6,946 nucleotides of DNA, from assembly GCA_949290035.1 (NCBI GenBank), contig CASEQO010000075.1, forward strand, positions 1 to 6,946, written 5' to 3'. Shown one piece after another: positions 1-6,930 of the stretch. The stretch comes from an uncultured Mycoplasmataceae bacterium. GTDB lineage: Bacteria; Bacillota_I; Bacilli_A; Mycoplasmatales; Mycoplasmoidaceae. Each line of letters opens with the position of its first letter. Within the stretch, counting starts at the first letter, position 1. Both the position numbers and the translations under genes were made by a program. Under the pieces are notes generated by a model, which was not told the DNA's origin, made no database searches, and was given only the letters and a program-made list of their open reading frames with translations.

Positions 1-1052
1 AAAATAAAGAAAAAAATAATACAAATAATGATCTAGATAATATATTTGATGGAATCCATTCTAGTTCTCTAGATTATCCTAAATTCTTTTTCTTAGATGA
101 TAAAGAGGATTATGTTGAAAATATTATTAAAAATGATAAAAACGTTGAGATTAGAAAGTTTAGTGGAAGTCTTGAACAATTTATTAGTACAAAAAATAAG
201 TCAAATTTAAAAGATTTTTATAAAAAAATAAAATCTGAAAACGATGAAAATAAAATATATATCATTGAAATTCTTGAAGAAATGAGTTTAAATACAAATT
301 CATTAGAAAGTATTCCAGATATTGATTATTATCATGATTACGTATGAAGAAAAGCTAAAAAAATTAAAAACTTATTTTTTGTTATTTTAAATAAAACAAA
401 AATAATGAAAAACAATTTTATTAAACAAACACAAAATAGTCAAGATGTTTTAGAAAAAATATCAACTAATAATATTGAAAATCAAGATCAAATAAATAAC
501 ACAATTCAAGAAAAAGCACATAAACTCGCTCAAGAAGAAATAAGTAAAACTATTAAAATGTATCAAGAAGATTTTGAAAAACAATTAGAGCAATTAGAAG
601 AAGAAAAAAATAAACTTAATCAAGAAAAAAGTGAAATTCAAAAAGAAAAAGAAGAAATAGATAAAAAAATAAAATTTATAGAAAGAGAAAATCAGAAAAA
701 AGAATTAAAAGAAGAAATTTACAGAATTAATAATGAAAATCGTGAAAAAGCTGTTGAATATTCTTTTGATGAATCAACTTTTGTTAAACCTAAAAATGTA
801 AATATTGAAGACACATTATATGATGGTATTACTTGATTAAATGATGAGAATAAGCAATTATTTAATGTGAAAAAATCAAAAACAAAAATTATTGATATAA
901 ATAGTATTGGAGATTCTCATTTAAATAAATCTATCAATGATAATTTAGATATTGATTCAATTAGATTAGAAACAAATCAAGTTAAAATAGACTTTGATGT
1001 TGATGATGAGTTTCAAGATAATAGTAAATATAAACCATATACAAAAAAGTAA
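1..1052 (+). CDS. Coiled-coil-rich protein of unknown function, 5'-truncated by the window edge
   Basis: The open frame enters from the left edge (first whole codon at 3) and runs 349 codons to TAA at 1050-1052. It crosses two TGA codons (345-347 and 834-836), read as Trp under the Mollicute code. Without that recoding it would look like three fragments. I do not recognise the family. Visible residues 1-134 are acidic, Asn/Lys-rich and probably globular, containing a DYPKFFFLDD stretch. Residues about 168-251 (nt about 504-755) are a long Glu/Lys/Gln run with heptad-like Leu/Ile spacing, a clear coiled coil. Residues about 252-349 are acidic and low in complexity, ending in a basic KPYTKK tail. 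No signal peptide or membrane helix is visible in this part, so a cytosolic structural or scaffold role is possible but only inferred. The true start lies upstream of the window. The gene converges on the CHR transporter pair and shares its terminator. Confidence 0.8.
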
Positions 1053-1076
1053 TTGTTCTTTACAATTACTTTTTTT
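1043..1076. terminator. Bidirectional intrinsic terminator between convergent genes
   Basis: There is a perfect 13-bp stem: the left arm at 1043-1055 (six A then GTAATTG) pairs with 1063-1075 around a 7-nt loop (TTCTTTA). The A-run on one side and the T-run on the other give a U-tract whichever strand is transcribed. It therefore serves both the plus-strand coiled-coil gene and the minus-strand CHR pair. Both stop codons touch the stem: TAA of the plus gene at 1050-1052 lies inside it, and TAA of the minus gene occupies 1077-1075 at its base. Confidence 0.85.
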
Positions 1077-1737
1077 AATTTAATCAAGGTTGAAATAAAA
1101 CCATACATATTATTATTTGAATAATTATTAATAGCAATATACTTATGTTGTATTTTTTTATCAAAATTATATCTATTGGAATAGATATAATAGATCACCC
1201 TAATAAACATCAATATCTTCATTGACTAAAAAAACTACTTGATTTTAAATAGAAATATTTATCTAGTTCTCCAAAATTTGTTCCTAAATCATTAAAGCCA
1301 ACAAAAGGAACAACTAAACTTATAAATAAATTTATAACTATTGATGATAATATTCCAGCAATTACTGGTCTCATTATCTTAAAAAAAGAAATCATAAATT
1401 TATTAGTTTTAATTTTTTGATATTTTTTTGAAATTAGCAATATCATTACAATTGGCACTATTATAAATATCAAATAAGTTCCCATCATTAACAATCAACC
1501 TCATCATTGATCACTTGAAATAAGGTATCCTGATGCCATAGCTATTTTAATACCAAACACACCTGGAGTAGCATTTGTAATAGATAAAACCGATTCTCAT
1601 GTTTGGTTATCTATACCAAGAAAGTTAACTAATAATATTTTGAAATATGGAATAAACATTTGTGCTCCACCAAATACAATAAATGAAACAACAAAACATC
1701 CAAGTAATACTATAATGATAGAAACTAAAATAGTCAT
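1075..1737 (-). CDS. CHR-family (chromate-type) transporter, C-terminal-half subunit
   Basis: This 220-residue polytopic membrane protein is the second half of a short-chain CHR transporter. The family is known for chromate/sulfate antiport, but the substrate here cannot be read from sequence. Family hallmarks seen are FGGAQMFIP (about residues 22-30), NATPGVFGIK (about 55-64) followed by a Gly-rich helix, and MRPVIAG (about 122-128), the counterpart of the family's RP motif. Eight Trp codons, all TGA, would break the gene under the standard code. ATG at 1735-1737 is preferred because GGAG lies about 9-10 nt upstream. An upstream stop (plus-strand 1753-1755) excludes longer versions. The start overlaps the end of the preceding CHR gene by 13 nt, so the two are probably translated together and form a heterodimer. 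The last 45 residues are hydrophobic and Ile-rich and less conserved in appearance. Confidence 0.85.
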
Positions 1738-2333
1738 ACTTTCATATCTCCATTATTTTTATTTTTTCTTTTTTTAAAGTAAGAAAAAATTAAAAGACAT
1801 AAAGCAAAAAATGAAATAATAATAATTGGCATTGATCAAGGAACAGGTACAAATATGCAAAAACATAAAGTTATAATAAATATTATTCAATGAATTGTTA
1901 TAGGCATATCCTTAGATTCAGCTTTTATATATCTAAATATCATTACTATTAATAACGAGATTATTATTGGAATTGTAGCAACATAAATAATATTTAAATA
2001 TTGCATTGGGATAAATTTATTTCCTAAGTAAAATATCACAAAAAATAATAATGTGTGTGGTAACAATGAGAATATTGTTACTAGTGTAGCTTTTCATTTA
2101 GATTTTAATAATAAATAAGATATATGCGCAATAGCTTCAACAGAACTTGCTCCTGGGATTAATTTAGTAATAATTAAAATATCATCTATATCTTGTTCTG
2201 TTATTCATTTATGCTTATCAACACAATAGTTTTTAATCATAGGAAATAATGCATTCCCACCACCAAAACTAAATATAGACACTTTTAGAAACAAGAAAAA
2301 TAATTTTCAAAATGTAGGTTTTTCATTTTTCAT
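1725..2333 (-). CDS. CHR-family (chromate-type) transporter, N-terminal-half subunit
   Basis: This is a 202-residue membrane protein, the first half of the two-gene short-chain CHR transporter. Seen motifs are SFGGGNALFP (about residues 22-31), a conserved-looking Trp at 43, and LIPGASSVEA (about 58-67), matching the family's FGG...PGP pattern. Several hydrophobic helices follow, then a Lys-rich cytosolic tail (about 186-198). All six Trp codons are TGA. ATG at 2331-2333 is the only plausible start, since an in-frame stop lies two codons upstream (plus-strand 2337-2339). No Shine-Dalgarno sequence precedes it, and a TATAAT box sits only 9 nt upstream, so the message may be leaderless. Its end overlaps the start of the downstream half by 13 nt. 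Chromate, sulfate or another anion are candidate substrates; the assignment to CHR is firm, the substrate is not. Confidence 0.85.
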
Positions 2334-2342
2334 AACTTAAAA

Positions 2343-2348
2343 ATTATA
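2343..2348 (-). promoter_or_regulatory. -10 box for the CHR transporter operon
   Basis: The minus strand reads TATAAT here, 9 nt before the ATG at 2333. A transcript starting 6-7 nt downstream would carry only a few leader bases. I find no good -35: the hexamer 17 nt upstream (2366-2371) reads TATGTT on the minus strand. Confidence 0.5.
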
Positions 2349-2368
2349 GTATTAAATTTTTTAAAAAC

Positions 2369-2387
2369 ATATTCTTTTTAAGAATAT
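2369..2387. repeat. Inverted repeat between divergent promoters
   Basis: ATATTCTT and AAGAATAT form a perfect 8-bp dyad around TTT. It lies upstream of the -10 boxes of both divergent units and covers the -35 position expected for efp, so it could be a shared operator. In such AT-rich DNA chance is also possible. Confidence 0.45.
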
Positions 2388-2400
2388 AAAATCTTATAAT
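2372..2400 (+). promoter_or_regulatory. Promoter for the efp-mtaB operon
   Basis: A consensus TATAAT -10 lies at 2395-2400. The hexamer 17 nt upstream, TTCTTT at 2372-2377, is a weak -35, which is common in AT-rich Mollicutes. The predicted start near 2407 leaves a leader of about 48 nt ending in AAGGAG (2439-2444), 10 nt before the efp ATG. Confidence 0.6.
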
Positions 2401-2454
2401 TAATACATTTAATAATATATAATTAATTAAGTTAATACAAGGAGTTTATAGCAT

Positions 2455-3021
2455 ATGGCAACTATTATACATGCAAAAGACCTTAGACCAGGTCATACAT
2501 TCTTATATAAAAATAATATTTATTTGGTTTTAGAAAATTCATTTAATAAAACAGCAATGAGAGAAGGTATTGTAAAGTGTAAAGTTAAAAACTTAAGAAC
2601 ATCTACAATTACAATAGAAGTCTTAACAGGTGAAAAATTAGAACAAGCAAATATTAATAAATCTAAATGTATTTATAGCTATGATGATGGAAGTAATTAT
2701 GTTTTTATGGATCAAGAAACATTTGAACAATTTGAGATTCCAAAATCAAAATTAGAATGAGAAAAAAATTTTTTATTTGAAGGTATTGAAGTTAGTATTA
2801 TTAGATATGAAAGTGAAATTTTAGGAGTTATTCTACCTGATCAAGTAACTATTGAAATTGAAAGTGCAGAAGAAGCAGTTCAAGGAAACACAGTTACTAA
2901 TGCTATGAAAAAAGCTTGATTAGTTACAGGATATGAAATTACTGTTCCTCAATTTATCAAATCAAATGAAAAAGTAATTATCAACACTAGCGATGGTTCT
3001 TATGTTGGAAGAGGTAAGTAA
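2455..3021 (+). CDS. efp: Translation elongation factor P
   Basis: EF-P binds between the ribosomal P and E sites and relieves stalling at consecutive prolines. The 188 residues match the usual length of 185-190. The KOW-like N-terminal domain starts with [10 protein letters not shown] (about 9-18). The middle OB domain contains [12 protein letters not shown], and the C-terminal domain ends with [10 protein letters not shown]...[11 protein letters not shown], the typical EF-P signature. Two in-frame TGA codons (2758-2760 and 2917-2919) encode Trp. The start has a strong AAGGAG 10 nt upstream. The oddity is the tip loop: NKTAMREG replaces the KPGKG type, so the position aligned with E. coli Lys34 is Met35, followed by Arg36. 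Lysine-based activation therefore cannot happen at the usual site. It is the first gene of the operon, 3 nt ahead of the Asp23-type gene. Confidence 0.95.
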
Positions 3022-3024
3022 TTT

Positions 3025-3312
3025 ATGATTAAAATAGAATCACTAGGAAAAGATACAATTTACATAAAAAAAGAGTTTTTACAAAATTATTTATTTAATT
3101 TCTTAAAAACAAATTATAAAAAAATATCTTTTTCAAATATAGAAATTATTGATGACTATATTTCAGATGTAGGGATCGTAATCTTAATTTATATTAGTAA
3201 AGATAACAATATAAATGATGAAGATTATACTTCACTTTATAATGAAATATCATATTCAATAAATGTAATTTTTGGTATTGATCTATATAAAGTTAATATT
3301 TTAATTGAATAA
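3025..3312 (+). CDS. Asp23/YqhY-type small protein
   Basis: This 95-residue soluble protein lies between efp and nusB, the place held by yqhY (Asp23/Gls24 family, DUF322) in Firmicutes. Sequence support is moderate: alternating beta-like segments, a helix with LYNEISYSINVIFGID, and a VNILIE end that resembles the family's V.V.I.I finish. It is shorter than typical Asp23 proteins (about 120-150 residues), lacking the charged C-terminal extension. No Trp codon occurs. The start follows the efp stop by 3 nt, with AAGAGG (3009-3014) inside the efp end as a plausible ribosome site. In B. subtilis YqhY has been linked to control of acetyl-CoA carboxylase, but no acc gene is adjacent here, so the role is open. 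Position carries much of this call. Confidence 0.65.
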   Translation: MIKIESLGKDTIYIKKEFLQNYLFNFLKTNYKKISFSNIEIIDDYISDVGIVILIYISKDNNINDEDYTSLYNEISYSINVIFGIDLYKVNILIE

Positions 3313-3313
3313 T

Positions 3314-3682
3314 ATGTTAAAACAGTGAGAAAAAAGAGTAATTGCTTTTGAAATTGTGTATTCATTATTAATGAAAGAGCAATTACTTTTTAATGAAGAT
3401 GAATATCAAAATGTAGATAAAGACGTTATAAAATTAATTAACTATGTCATAAATAATTTTAATGATATAAAAAATAAAATTATTTTTCATTTAAATGAAA
3501 ATTGATCATGAGAAAGATTATTGGTTATAGATAAATCTATTTTAATTACTGCTTATGCAGAATTTAATGTATTTAAAATAGACAAAAAAATAGTAATAGA
3601 TCAAGCAATAATTACTGCAAAAAAATATAGTGATGAAAAATCATATAAATTTATAAATTTTATTTTGGATAAATTAATATAA
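3314..3682 (+). CDS. nusB: Transcription antitermination factor NusB
   Basis: NusB pairs with S10 (NusE) and boxA RNA to assemble antitermination complexes on rRNA operons. The 122 residues are slightly shorter than the common 130-140. Seen features are a basic N-terminus (WEKRVIAFEIVYSL, residues 5-18), the core WSWERLLVIDKSIL (64-77) with an acidic follow-up at E83, and the family's C-terminal pattern VIDQAIITAKKY (94-105) with KFINFILDKL (112-121). Three Trp codons (3326, 3503 and 3509) are TGA, so the standard code hides the gene completely. The ATG comes 1 nt after the preceding stop, has no visible Shine-Dalgarno sequence, and probably relies on translational coupling. Its TAA overlaps the rsmE ATG. 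Confidence 0.9.
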
Positions 3683-4383
3683 TGAGATTTTATAGAATTA
3701 AAAAAATAATTAATAATTCTATTTATTTATATGAAGATGATATTCATCATATAAATAATGTTTTAAGATTAAAAAATAATGAGAAAATCAAATGTGTTTA
3801 TGGAAATAAAATATATTTGACTTCAATAAAAAGTAATAAACCTTTTATTTTAGAAATTATTTCTATTGAAGAAAATAATATTCTTCCATATAATGTGAAT
3901 ATATTTTTAGGCATAATAGATAAAAAATATTTTGAAATAGCTATTAAATTTTTAAATGAATTGAATTGTAAATCAATAACTCCTGTTTGATTTAATAGAT
4001 CTCAAAGAAATATAAAATTGGATTTTAATAGATTAAAAAATATAATTATTGAATCTAATAAACAATGTCAAAGAGTCGATTTAATGAACATTAATGAACC
4101 AATTCAATTTTCAGAAATGATTAATATCATTAAAAAAAATAATCAAAGCAATTGATTTTTAGCATATGAAAATGAACAAAACAAATTAAATGAAATAAAT
4201 CTTAATTTTGATTATGATGTAAATTTAATTATAGGACCAGAAGGCGGTATAACTGTTGATGAGTATAACTTACTATTAGAATCTAATGTTAAATCATTAA
4301 AGTTAACTAATACAATTTTAAGAGCTGAAACAGCAGCTATTTATTTTGCATCAATTTTTATAAATATTTTAAAGGAAAGATAA
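3682..4383 (+). CDS. rsmE: 16S rRNA m3U1498 methyltransferase RsmE
   Basis: RsmE is a SPOUT-class enzyme that uses SAM to methylate N3 of U1498 in helix 44 of 16S rRNA. Its 233 residues are close to the E. coli length of 243. An N-terminal PUA-like domain (MRFYRIK..., with HHINNVLRLK at about 22-31) is followed by the SPOUT domain. The SAM-binding knot is clear: LIIGPEGGIT with G185-P186-E187-G188-G189, and TILRAETAA with R214-A215-E216-T217-A218. The usual LGxRILR lead-in reads LTNTILR here, so the Gly and first Arg are replaced. Two TGA codons (3988-3990 and 4153-4155) encode Trp. The start overlaps the nusB stop as TAATG with no visible Shine-Dalgarno sequence; the end overlaps the next ATG the same way. 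In B. subtilis rsmE (yqeU) is also next to mtaB (yqeV), which supports both names. Confidence 0.93.
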
Positions 4384-4868
4384 TGAAGAATTGATTTAAA
4401 GACAAAGCATTGAATTCTTTTTTTAATATAGCGTGTATATTAAATTTAATTGGATTTTCTATATCTTCTATATTGTTTTTAAAATTTAATTTTTCAAAAG
4501 AAATAATTTATATACCTGTAATTTGTTCTATTTGTTTAGGTCTTATTTTACAAGTGATTTATATTATTTTTAAATCTAAATATTTTAGTTATATAAAAAT
4601 GCATGTAGATAAAAAGTATTTCAATTATGAATATGCTTCTATAGTTTTATATCTATTTTCAGTTATTATTACACTAATATTATTGGTAATTTTTGAAGAT
4701 TATAATAGAAATAATAATGGTGCAATAATAGGTTCTCTAGTTGGTACAGCAATACTAAACATTATATGTTGTGGATTACATTTCTTTTCAGATTATAGAA
4801 TTAAATTAGAAAGAGACAAAAAATTTATTTATGATAATCATGAAATTGAAAATAAAGATGAAAAATAA
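4383..4868 (+). CDS. Four-helix membrane protein of unknown function
   Basis: I do not recognise this 161-residue protein. The start is the ATG at 4383-4385, overlapping the rsmE stop, with AGGA (4373-4376) 6 nt upstream. This adds nine residues, including one TGA-coded Trp at 4392-4394, before the first start the standard code would allow. Four hydrophobic helices are visible at about residues 13-33, 41-63, 84-105 and 113-135, with short loops. A charged, soluble C-terminal tail rich in Lys, Asp and Glu follows (about 136-161). Helix 4 holds a small-residue pattern ([11 protein letters not shown]) suited to helix packing, and a pair of Cys. It sits between rsmE and mtaB, which are adjacent in Bacillus, so it appears inserted into an otherwise translation-related operon. 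Transport, envelope or a partner role cannot be told apart. Confidence 0.75.
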
Positions 4869-4894
4869 AATTTAAAAAATATAAAGGTATTATT

Positions 4895-6193
4895 ATGAAT
4901 AATGTCATATCTAGTTTTGCAATACATACATTAGGATGTAAAGTAAATTTATATGAATCTAATTTAATTAGAAATGATCTTTTATCTCAAGGATTTAATG
5001 AAGTAGATTTTAATGGTTATTCAGATCTTTATATCATTAATACTTGTTCTGTTACATCAACTGCAGATTCAAAATCAAGAAACATTATATCAAGAGCTAA
5101 AAGAAATAACCCTAATTCTATTGTTATAGTAATGGGTTGTTTTTCTCAAGTAAGTAAAGAAGAATGTGCAAAATTAAATGTAGATATAGTGATAGGAAAC
5201 AAATATAAAAATGATGTTCTAAGTTTAATAGATGAATTTTTAAAAAATAAAAAACAAGTTGTTAAAGTAGATAATTTGTTAATAGAAAAAGAATTTGAAG
5301 AATCAAGTATATCATCTTTTAAATCAAACACAAGAGCATTTATTAAAATTCAAGATGGATGTAATTATATGTGCTCTTATTGTATAATACCTTTTTCAAG
5401 AGGAAGACAAAGATCTAAACCACTTGAAAAAATTATCAATGAAATTAAAAATTTAATAAGTGAAAACTACAAAGAAATAGTTTTAACAGGTGTTAACACT
5501 GCAGGTTATTTAGATAAACAAGGAAATAATTTTTATTCACTATTAAAAGAGATAAATAATATCAAAGGAAATTTTAGAATAAGAATTTCATCAATTGAAC
5601 CTTTTCAAATAAGTGATGAAATAATAGATTTAGTTAGTACAAATAAAAATAGATTTTGTCAGCATTGACATTTATGCTTACAATCTGCTTCAGATAATGT
5701 CCTTGAAAAAATGAATCGTAAATATACATTTGAAGAATTTTTAAATATTATTAATAAAATAAAATCTAGATCTGAATATGCAACTTTTACAACTGATTAT
5801 ATAGTTGGATTCCCTTTAGAGACAGAAGATGATCATATTAAATCTTTAAATAACATTCAAAAAATATTATTTCTAGATATGCATATATTTCCTTATTCAG
5901 AAAGAAAAGGAACAGCTGCGTCAAAATTAACGAAAATAGACCCTAAAATAATTTCTAGAAGATTTAAAGAAGTAGAAGAAGTTAGAAAAGATATGAATAA
6001 AAAAGTTTTAGAAAAATATATTGATAAAACATTAGAGGTTTTATTTGAAACAAATCAAGCGGGTTATTGAAAAGGTCACAGTTCTGAATATATAGAAGTT
6101 ATTGTTAAAAATGATGATAATCTAAAAAATAAACTTTTAAATATTAAGATTAGATCAATTAGATTTAATACTTTAATAGGTGAAATAGTTTAA
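4895..6193 (+). CDS. mtaB: tRNA (t6A37) methylthiotransferase MtaB
   Basis: MtaB is a radical-SAM enzyme that converts t6A to ms2t6A at position 37 of ANN-decoding tRNAs. The 432 residues fit the family. The N-terminal methylthiotransferase domain carries its three cluster cysteines at C15 (HTLGCKVN), C51 (NTCSVT) and C82 (MGCFSQ). The radical-SAM motif is CNYMCSYC at C156-C160-C163, followed by SRGRQRS and [12 protein letters not shown]-terminal TRAM-like RNA-binding segment covers about 377-432. HTLGCKVN and the order next to rsmE favour MtaB (YqeV) over MiaB. TGA codons at 5666-5668 and 6068-6070 are Trp. The start has AAAGG 7 nt upstream, and the gap from the preceding gene is 26 nt. One oddity: the usual HLPxQSGS segment reads HLCLQSAS (about 259-266), with Pro to Cys and Gly to Ala. 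It is the last gene of the operon. Confidence 0.93.
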
Positions 6194-6210
6194 TGTTATT
6201 TTTTAACATT
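6192..6210 (+). terminator. Hairpin at the end of the mtaB operon
   Basis: AATGTTA (6192-6198) pairs with TAACATT (6204-6210) around a five-T loop. The stem begins inside the mtaB stop codon. No U-run follows, so it is a weak terminator at best and may rather act in 3'-end stability. Confidence 0.4.
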
Positions 6211-6216
6211 CAATAT

Positions 6217-6222
6217 TATAAT
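6217..6222 (+). promoter_or_regulatory. -10 box for the two-helix membrane protein gene
   Basis: TATAAT lies 25 nt before the ATG at 6248, with AGGGA (6239-6243) close to that ATG. The hexamer 17 nt upstream (6194-6199, TGTTAT) is a poor -35 and lies within the preceding hairpin. Confidence 0.45.
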
Positions 6223-6247
6223 AATATTTAGATTTATTAGGGAAATT

Positions 6248-6805
6248 ATGAATAGAAGAGCAAGAAGGAGAAATATTTTTTTAATTTTATCTGGAGCATT
6301 CATAGCAATATCAGGAACAGTGCTATTGTTAGTTCCTGGGTTTCAAGAATATAAAATAAAAAATCATTACGATATTTATATTAGTGAAGAATTAAATAAT
6401 GAAAAATTAGAATATATTTCTATTGGTGTTGGTATGTTTAATTATGGAAAAATTGACTCAAACATCAAAAATAAAGTAACAAGTAAAATATATTTAAGTT
6501 ACTTAAATAAAAATTACGATAATGTTTTAGAAGATTGAATACCATATGGTAGTAGTGCTAGTTTGCTTGACTATAGTATAGAAACTACTATAAGAAAACT
6601 TAATTCTACAACAGAAGAGGATAGTATTTCTTTTGATAAAGAAAGATATATTGATGATCTTAATAATATGAAAAAAGATATATCTACTTTTGAAATAATA
6701 TCAATCTTTGGAATTGTATTAATAGCATTGCCAATTATTGTTATATTAATTTCAATTATGTTTATTATTAGTTCTCAAAAAAATAAACAAGAAGAACAGA
6801 TTTAA
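6248..6805 (+). CDS. Two-helix membrane protein with an outward-facing middle domain, function unknown
   Basis: This 185-residue protein is not recognised. It starts with a strongly basic tip (MNRRARRRN) followed by a hydrophobic helix at about 9-30, a signal-anchor pattern with the N-terminus inside. Residues about 31-148 are polar with no Cys and would face outside. A second long helix at about 149-175 precedes a short charged cytoplasmic tail (SQKNKQEEQI). One Trp is TGA-coded (6536-6538), just after the YDNVLED segment; the standard code would split the gene there. The ATG is supported by AGGGA about 4 nt upstream and by the basic start of the protein. It lies 54 nt beyond mtaB with its own TATAAT box, so it is probably a separate unit. 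A surface or signalling role is only inferred from topology. Confidence 0.78.
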
Positions 6806-6831
6806 ATATACAAATATTTGTACGTATTTAA
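6802..6831 (+). repeat. Hairpin at the stop codon of the two-helix membrane protein gene
   Basis: The outer arms TTAAATA (6802-6808) and TATTTAA (6825-6831) pair. Inside them is the perfect 14-bp palindrome TACAAATATTTGTA (6809-6822), with CG as a 2-nt bulge. The 5' arm includes the stop codon at 6803-6805. There is no U-run after it, so it may be a weak terminator, a 3'-end stabiliser or a protein site. Confidence 0.45.
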
Positions 6832-6898
6832 TATATCTATATTATATAAGTTTGATAATATTGTTAAATTTTAAACAAAATGTCCCTATGATTAACCT

Positions 6899-6930
6899 AA
6901 AAAAATTAATCTTTTAAAGACTATTAATTT
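6899..6930 (-). terminator. Possible terminator of a minus-strand gene beyond the right edge
   Basis: AAATTAAT (6903-6910) pairs with ATTAATTT (6923-6930), with an inner CTT/AAG pairing and a 3-nt bulge. Read on the minus strand the hairpin is followed by seven T (plus-strand A-run 6899-6905), as in an intrinsic terminator. In one minus frame a stop falls inside the arm (plus-strand 6924-6926). No gene on that strand can be proved from the 16 remaining bases. Confidence 0.35.

Noticed and set aside
1013..1222. Small minus-strand ORF of 69 codons
   Set aside because: It lies out of frame with the CHR C-terminal-half gene and crosses the shared terminator. It is a shadow of the longer, motif-bearing frame.
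1753..1777. Poly-T tracts (poly-A in the minus-strand message) near the CHR gene junction as a programmed frameshift making one fused transporter
   Set aside because: The frame of the downstream half meets a stop at plus-strand 1753-1755, so slippage in the tract could not enter it. A simple 13-nt overlap with a Shine-Dalgarno sequence explains the junction.
2334..2454. Riboswitch or T-box in the efp leader
   Set aside because: The leader is only about 48 nt and no conserved riboswitch or T-box sequence is visible.
5146..5331. Minus-strand ORF of 61 codons inside mtaB
   Set aside because: It is fully antisense to a conserved part of mtaB, with no start signals or recognisable content.
345..6538. 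Many genes appear broken by in-frame stops, as in a decaying genome
   Set aside because: Every such break is TGA, conserved families continue in frame across each one, and no TAA, TAG or frameshift interrupts them. This is the Mollicute code, not pseudogenes.
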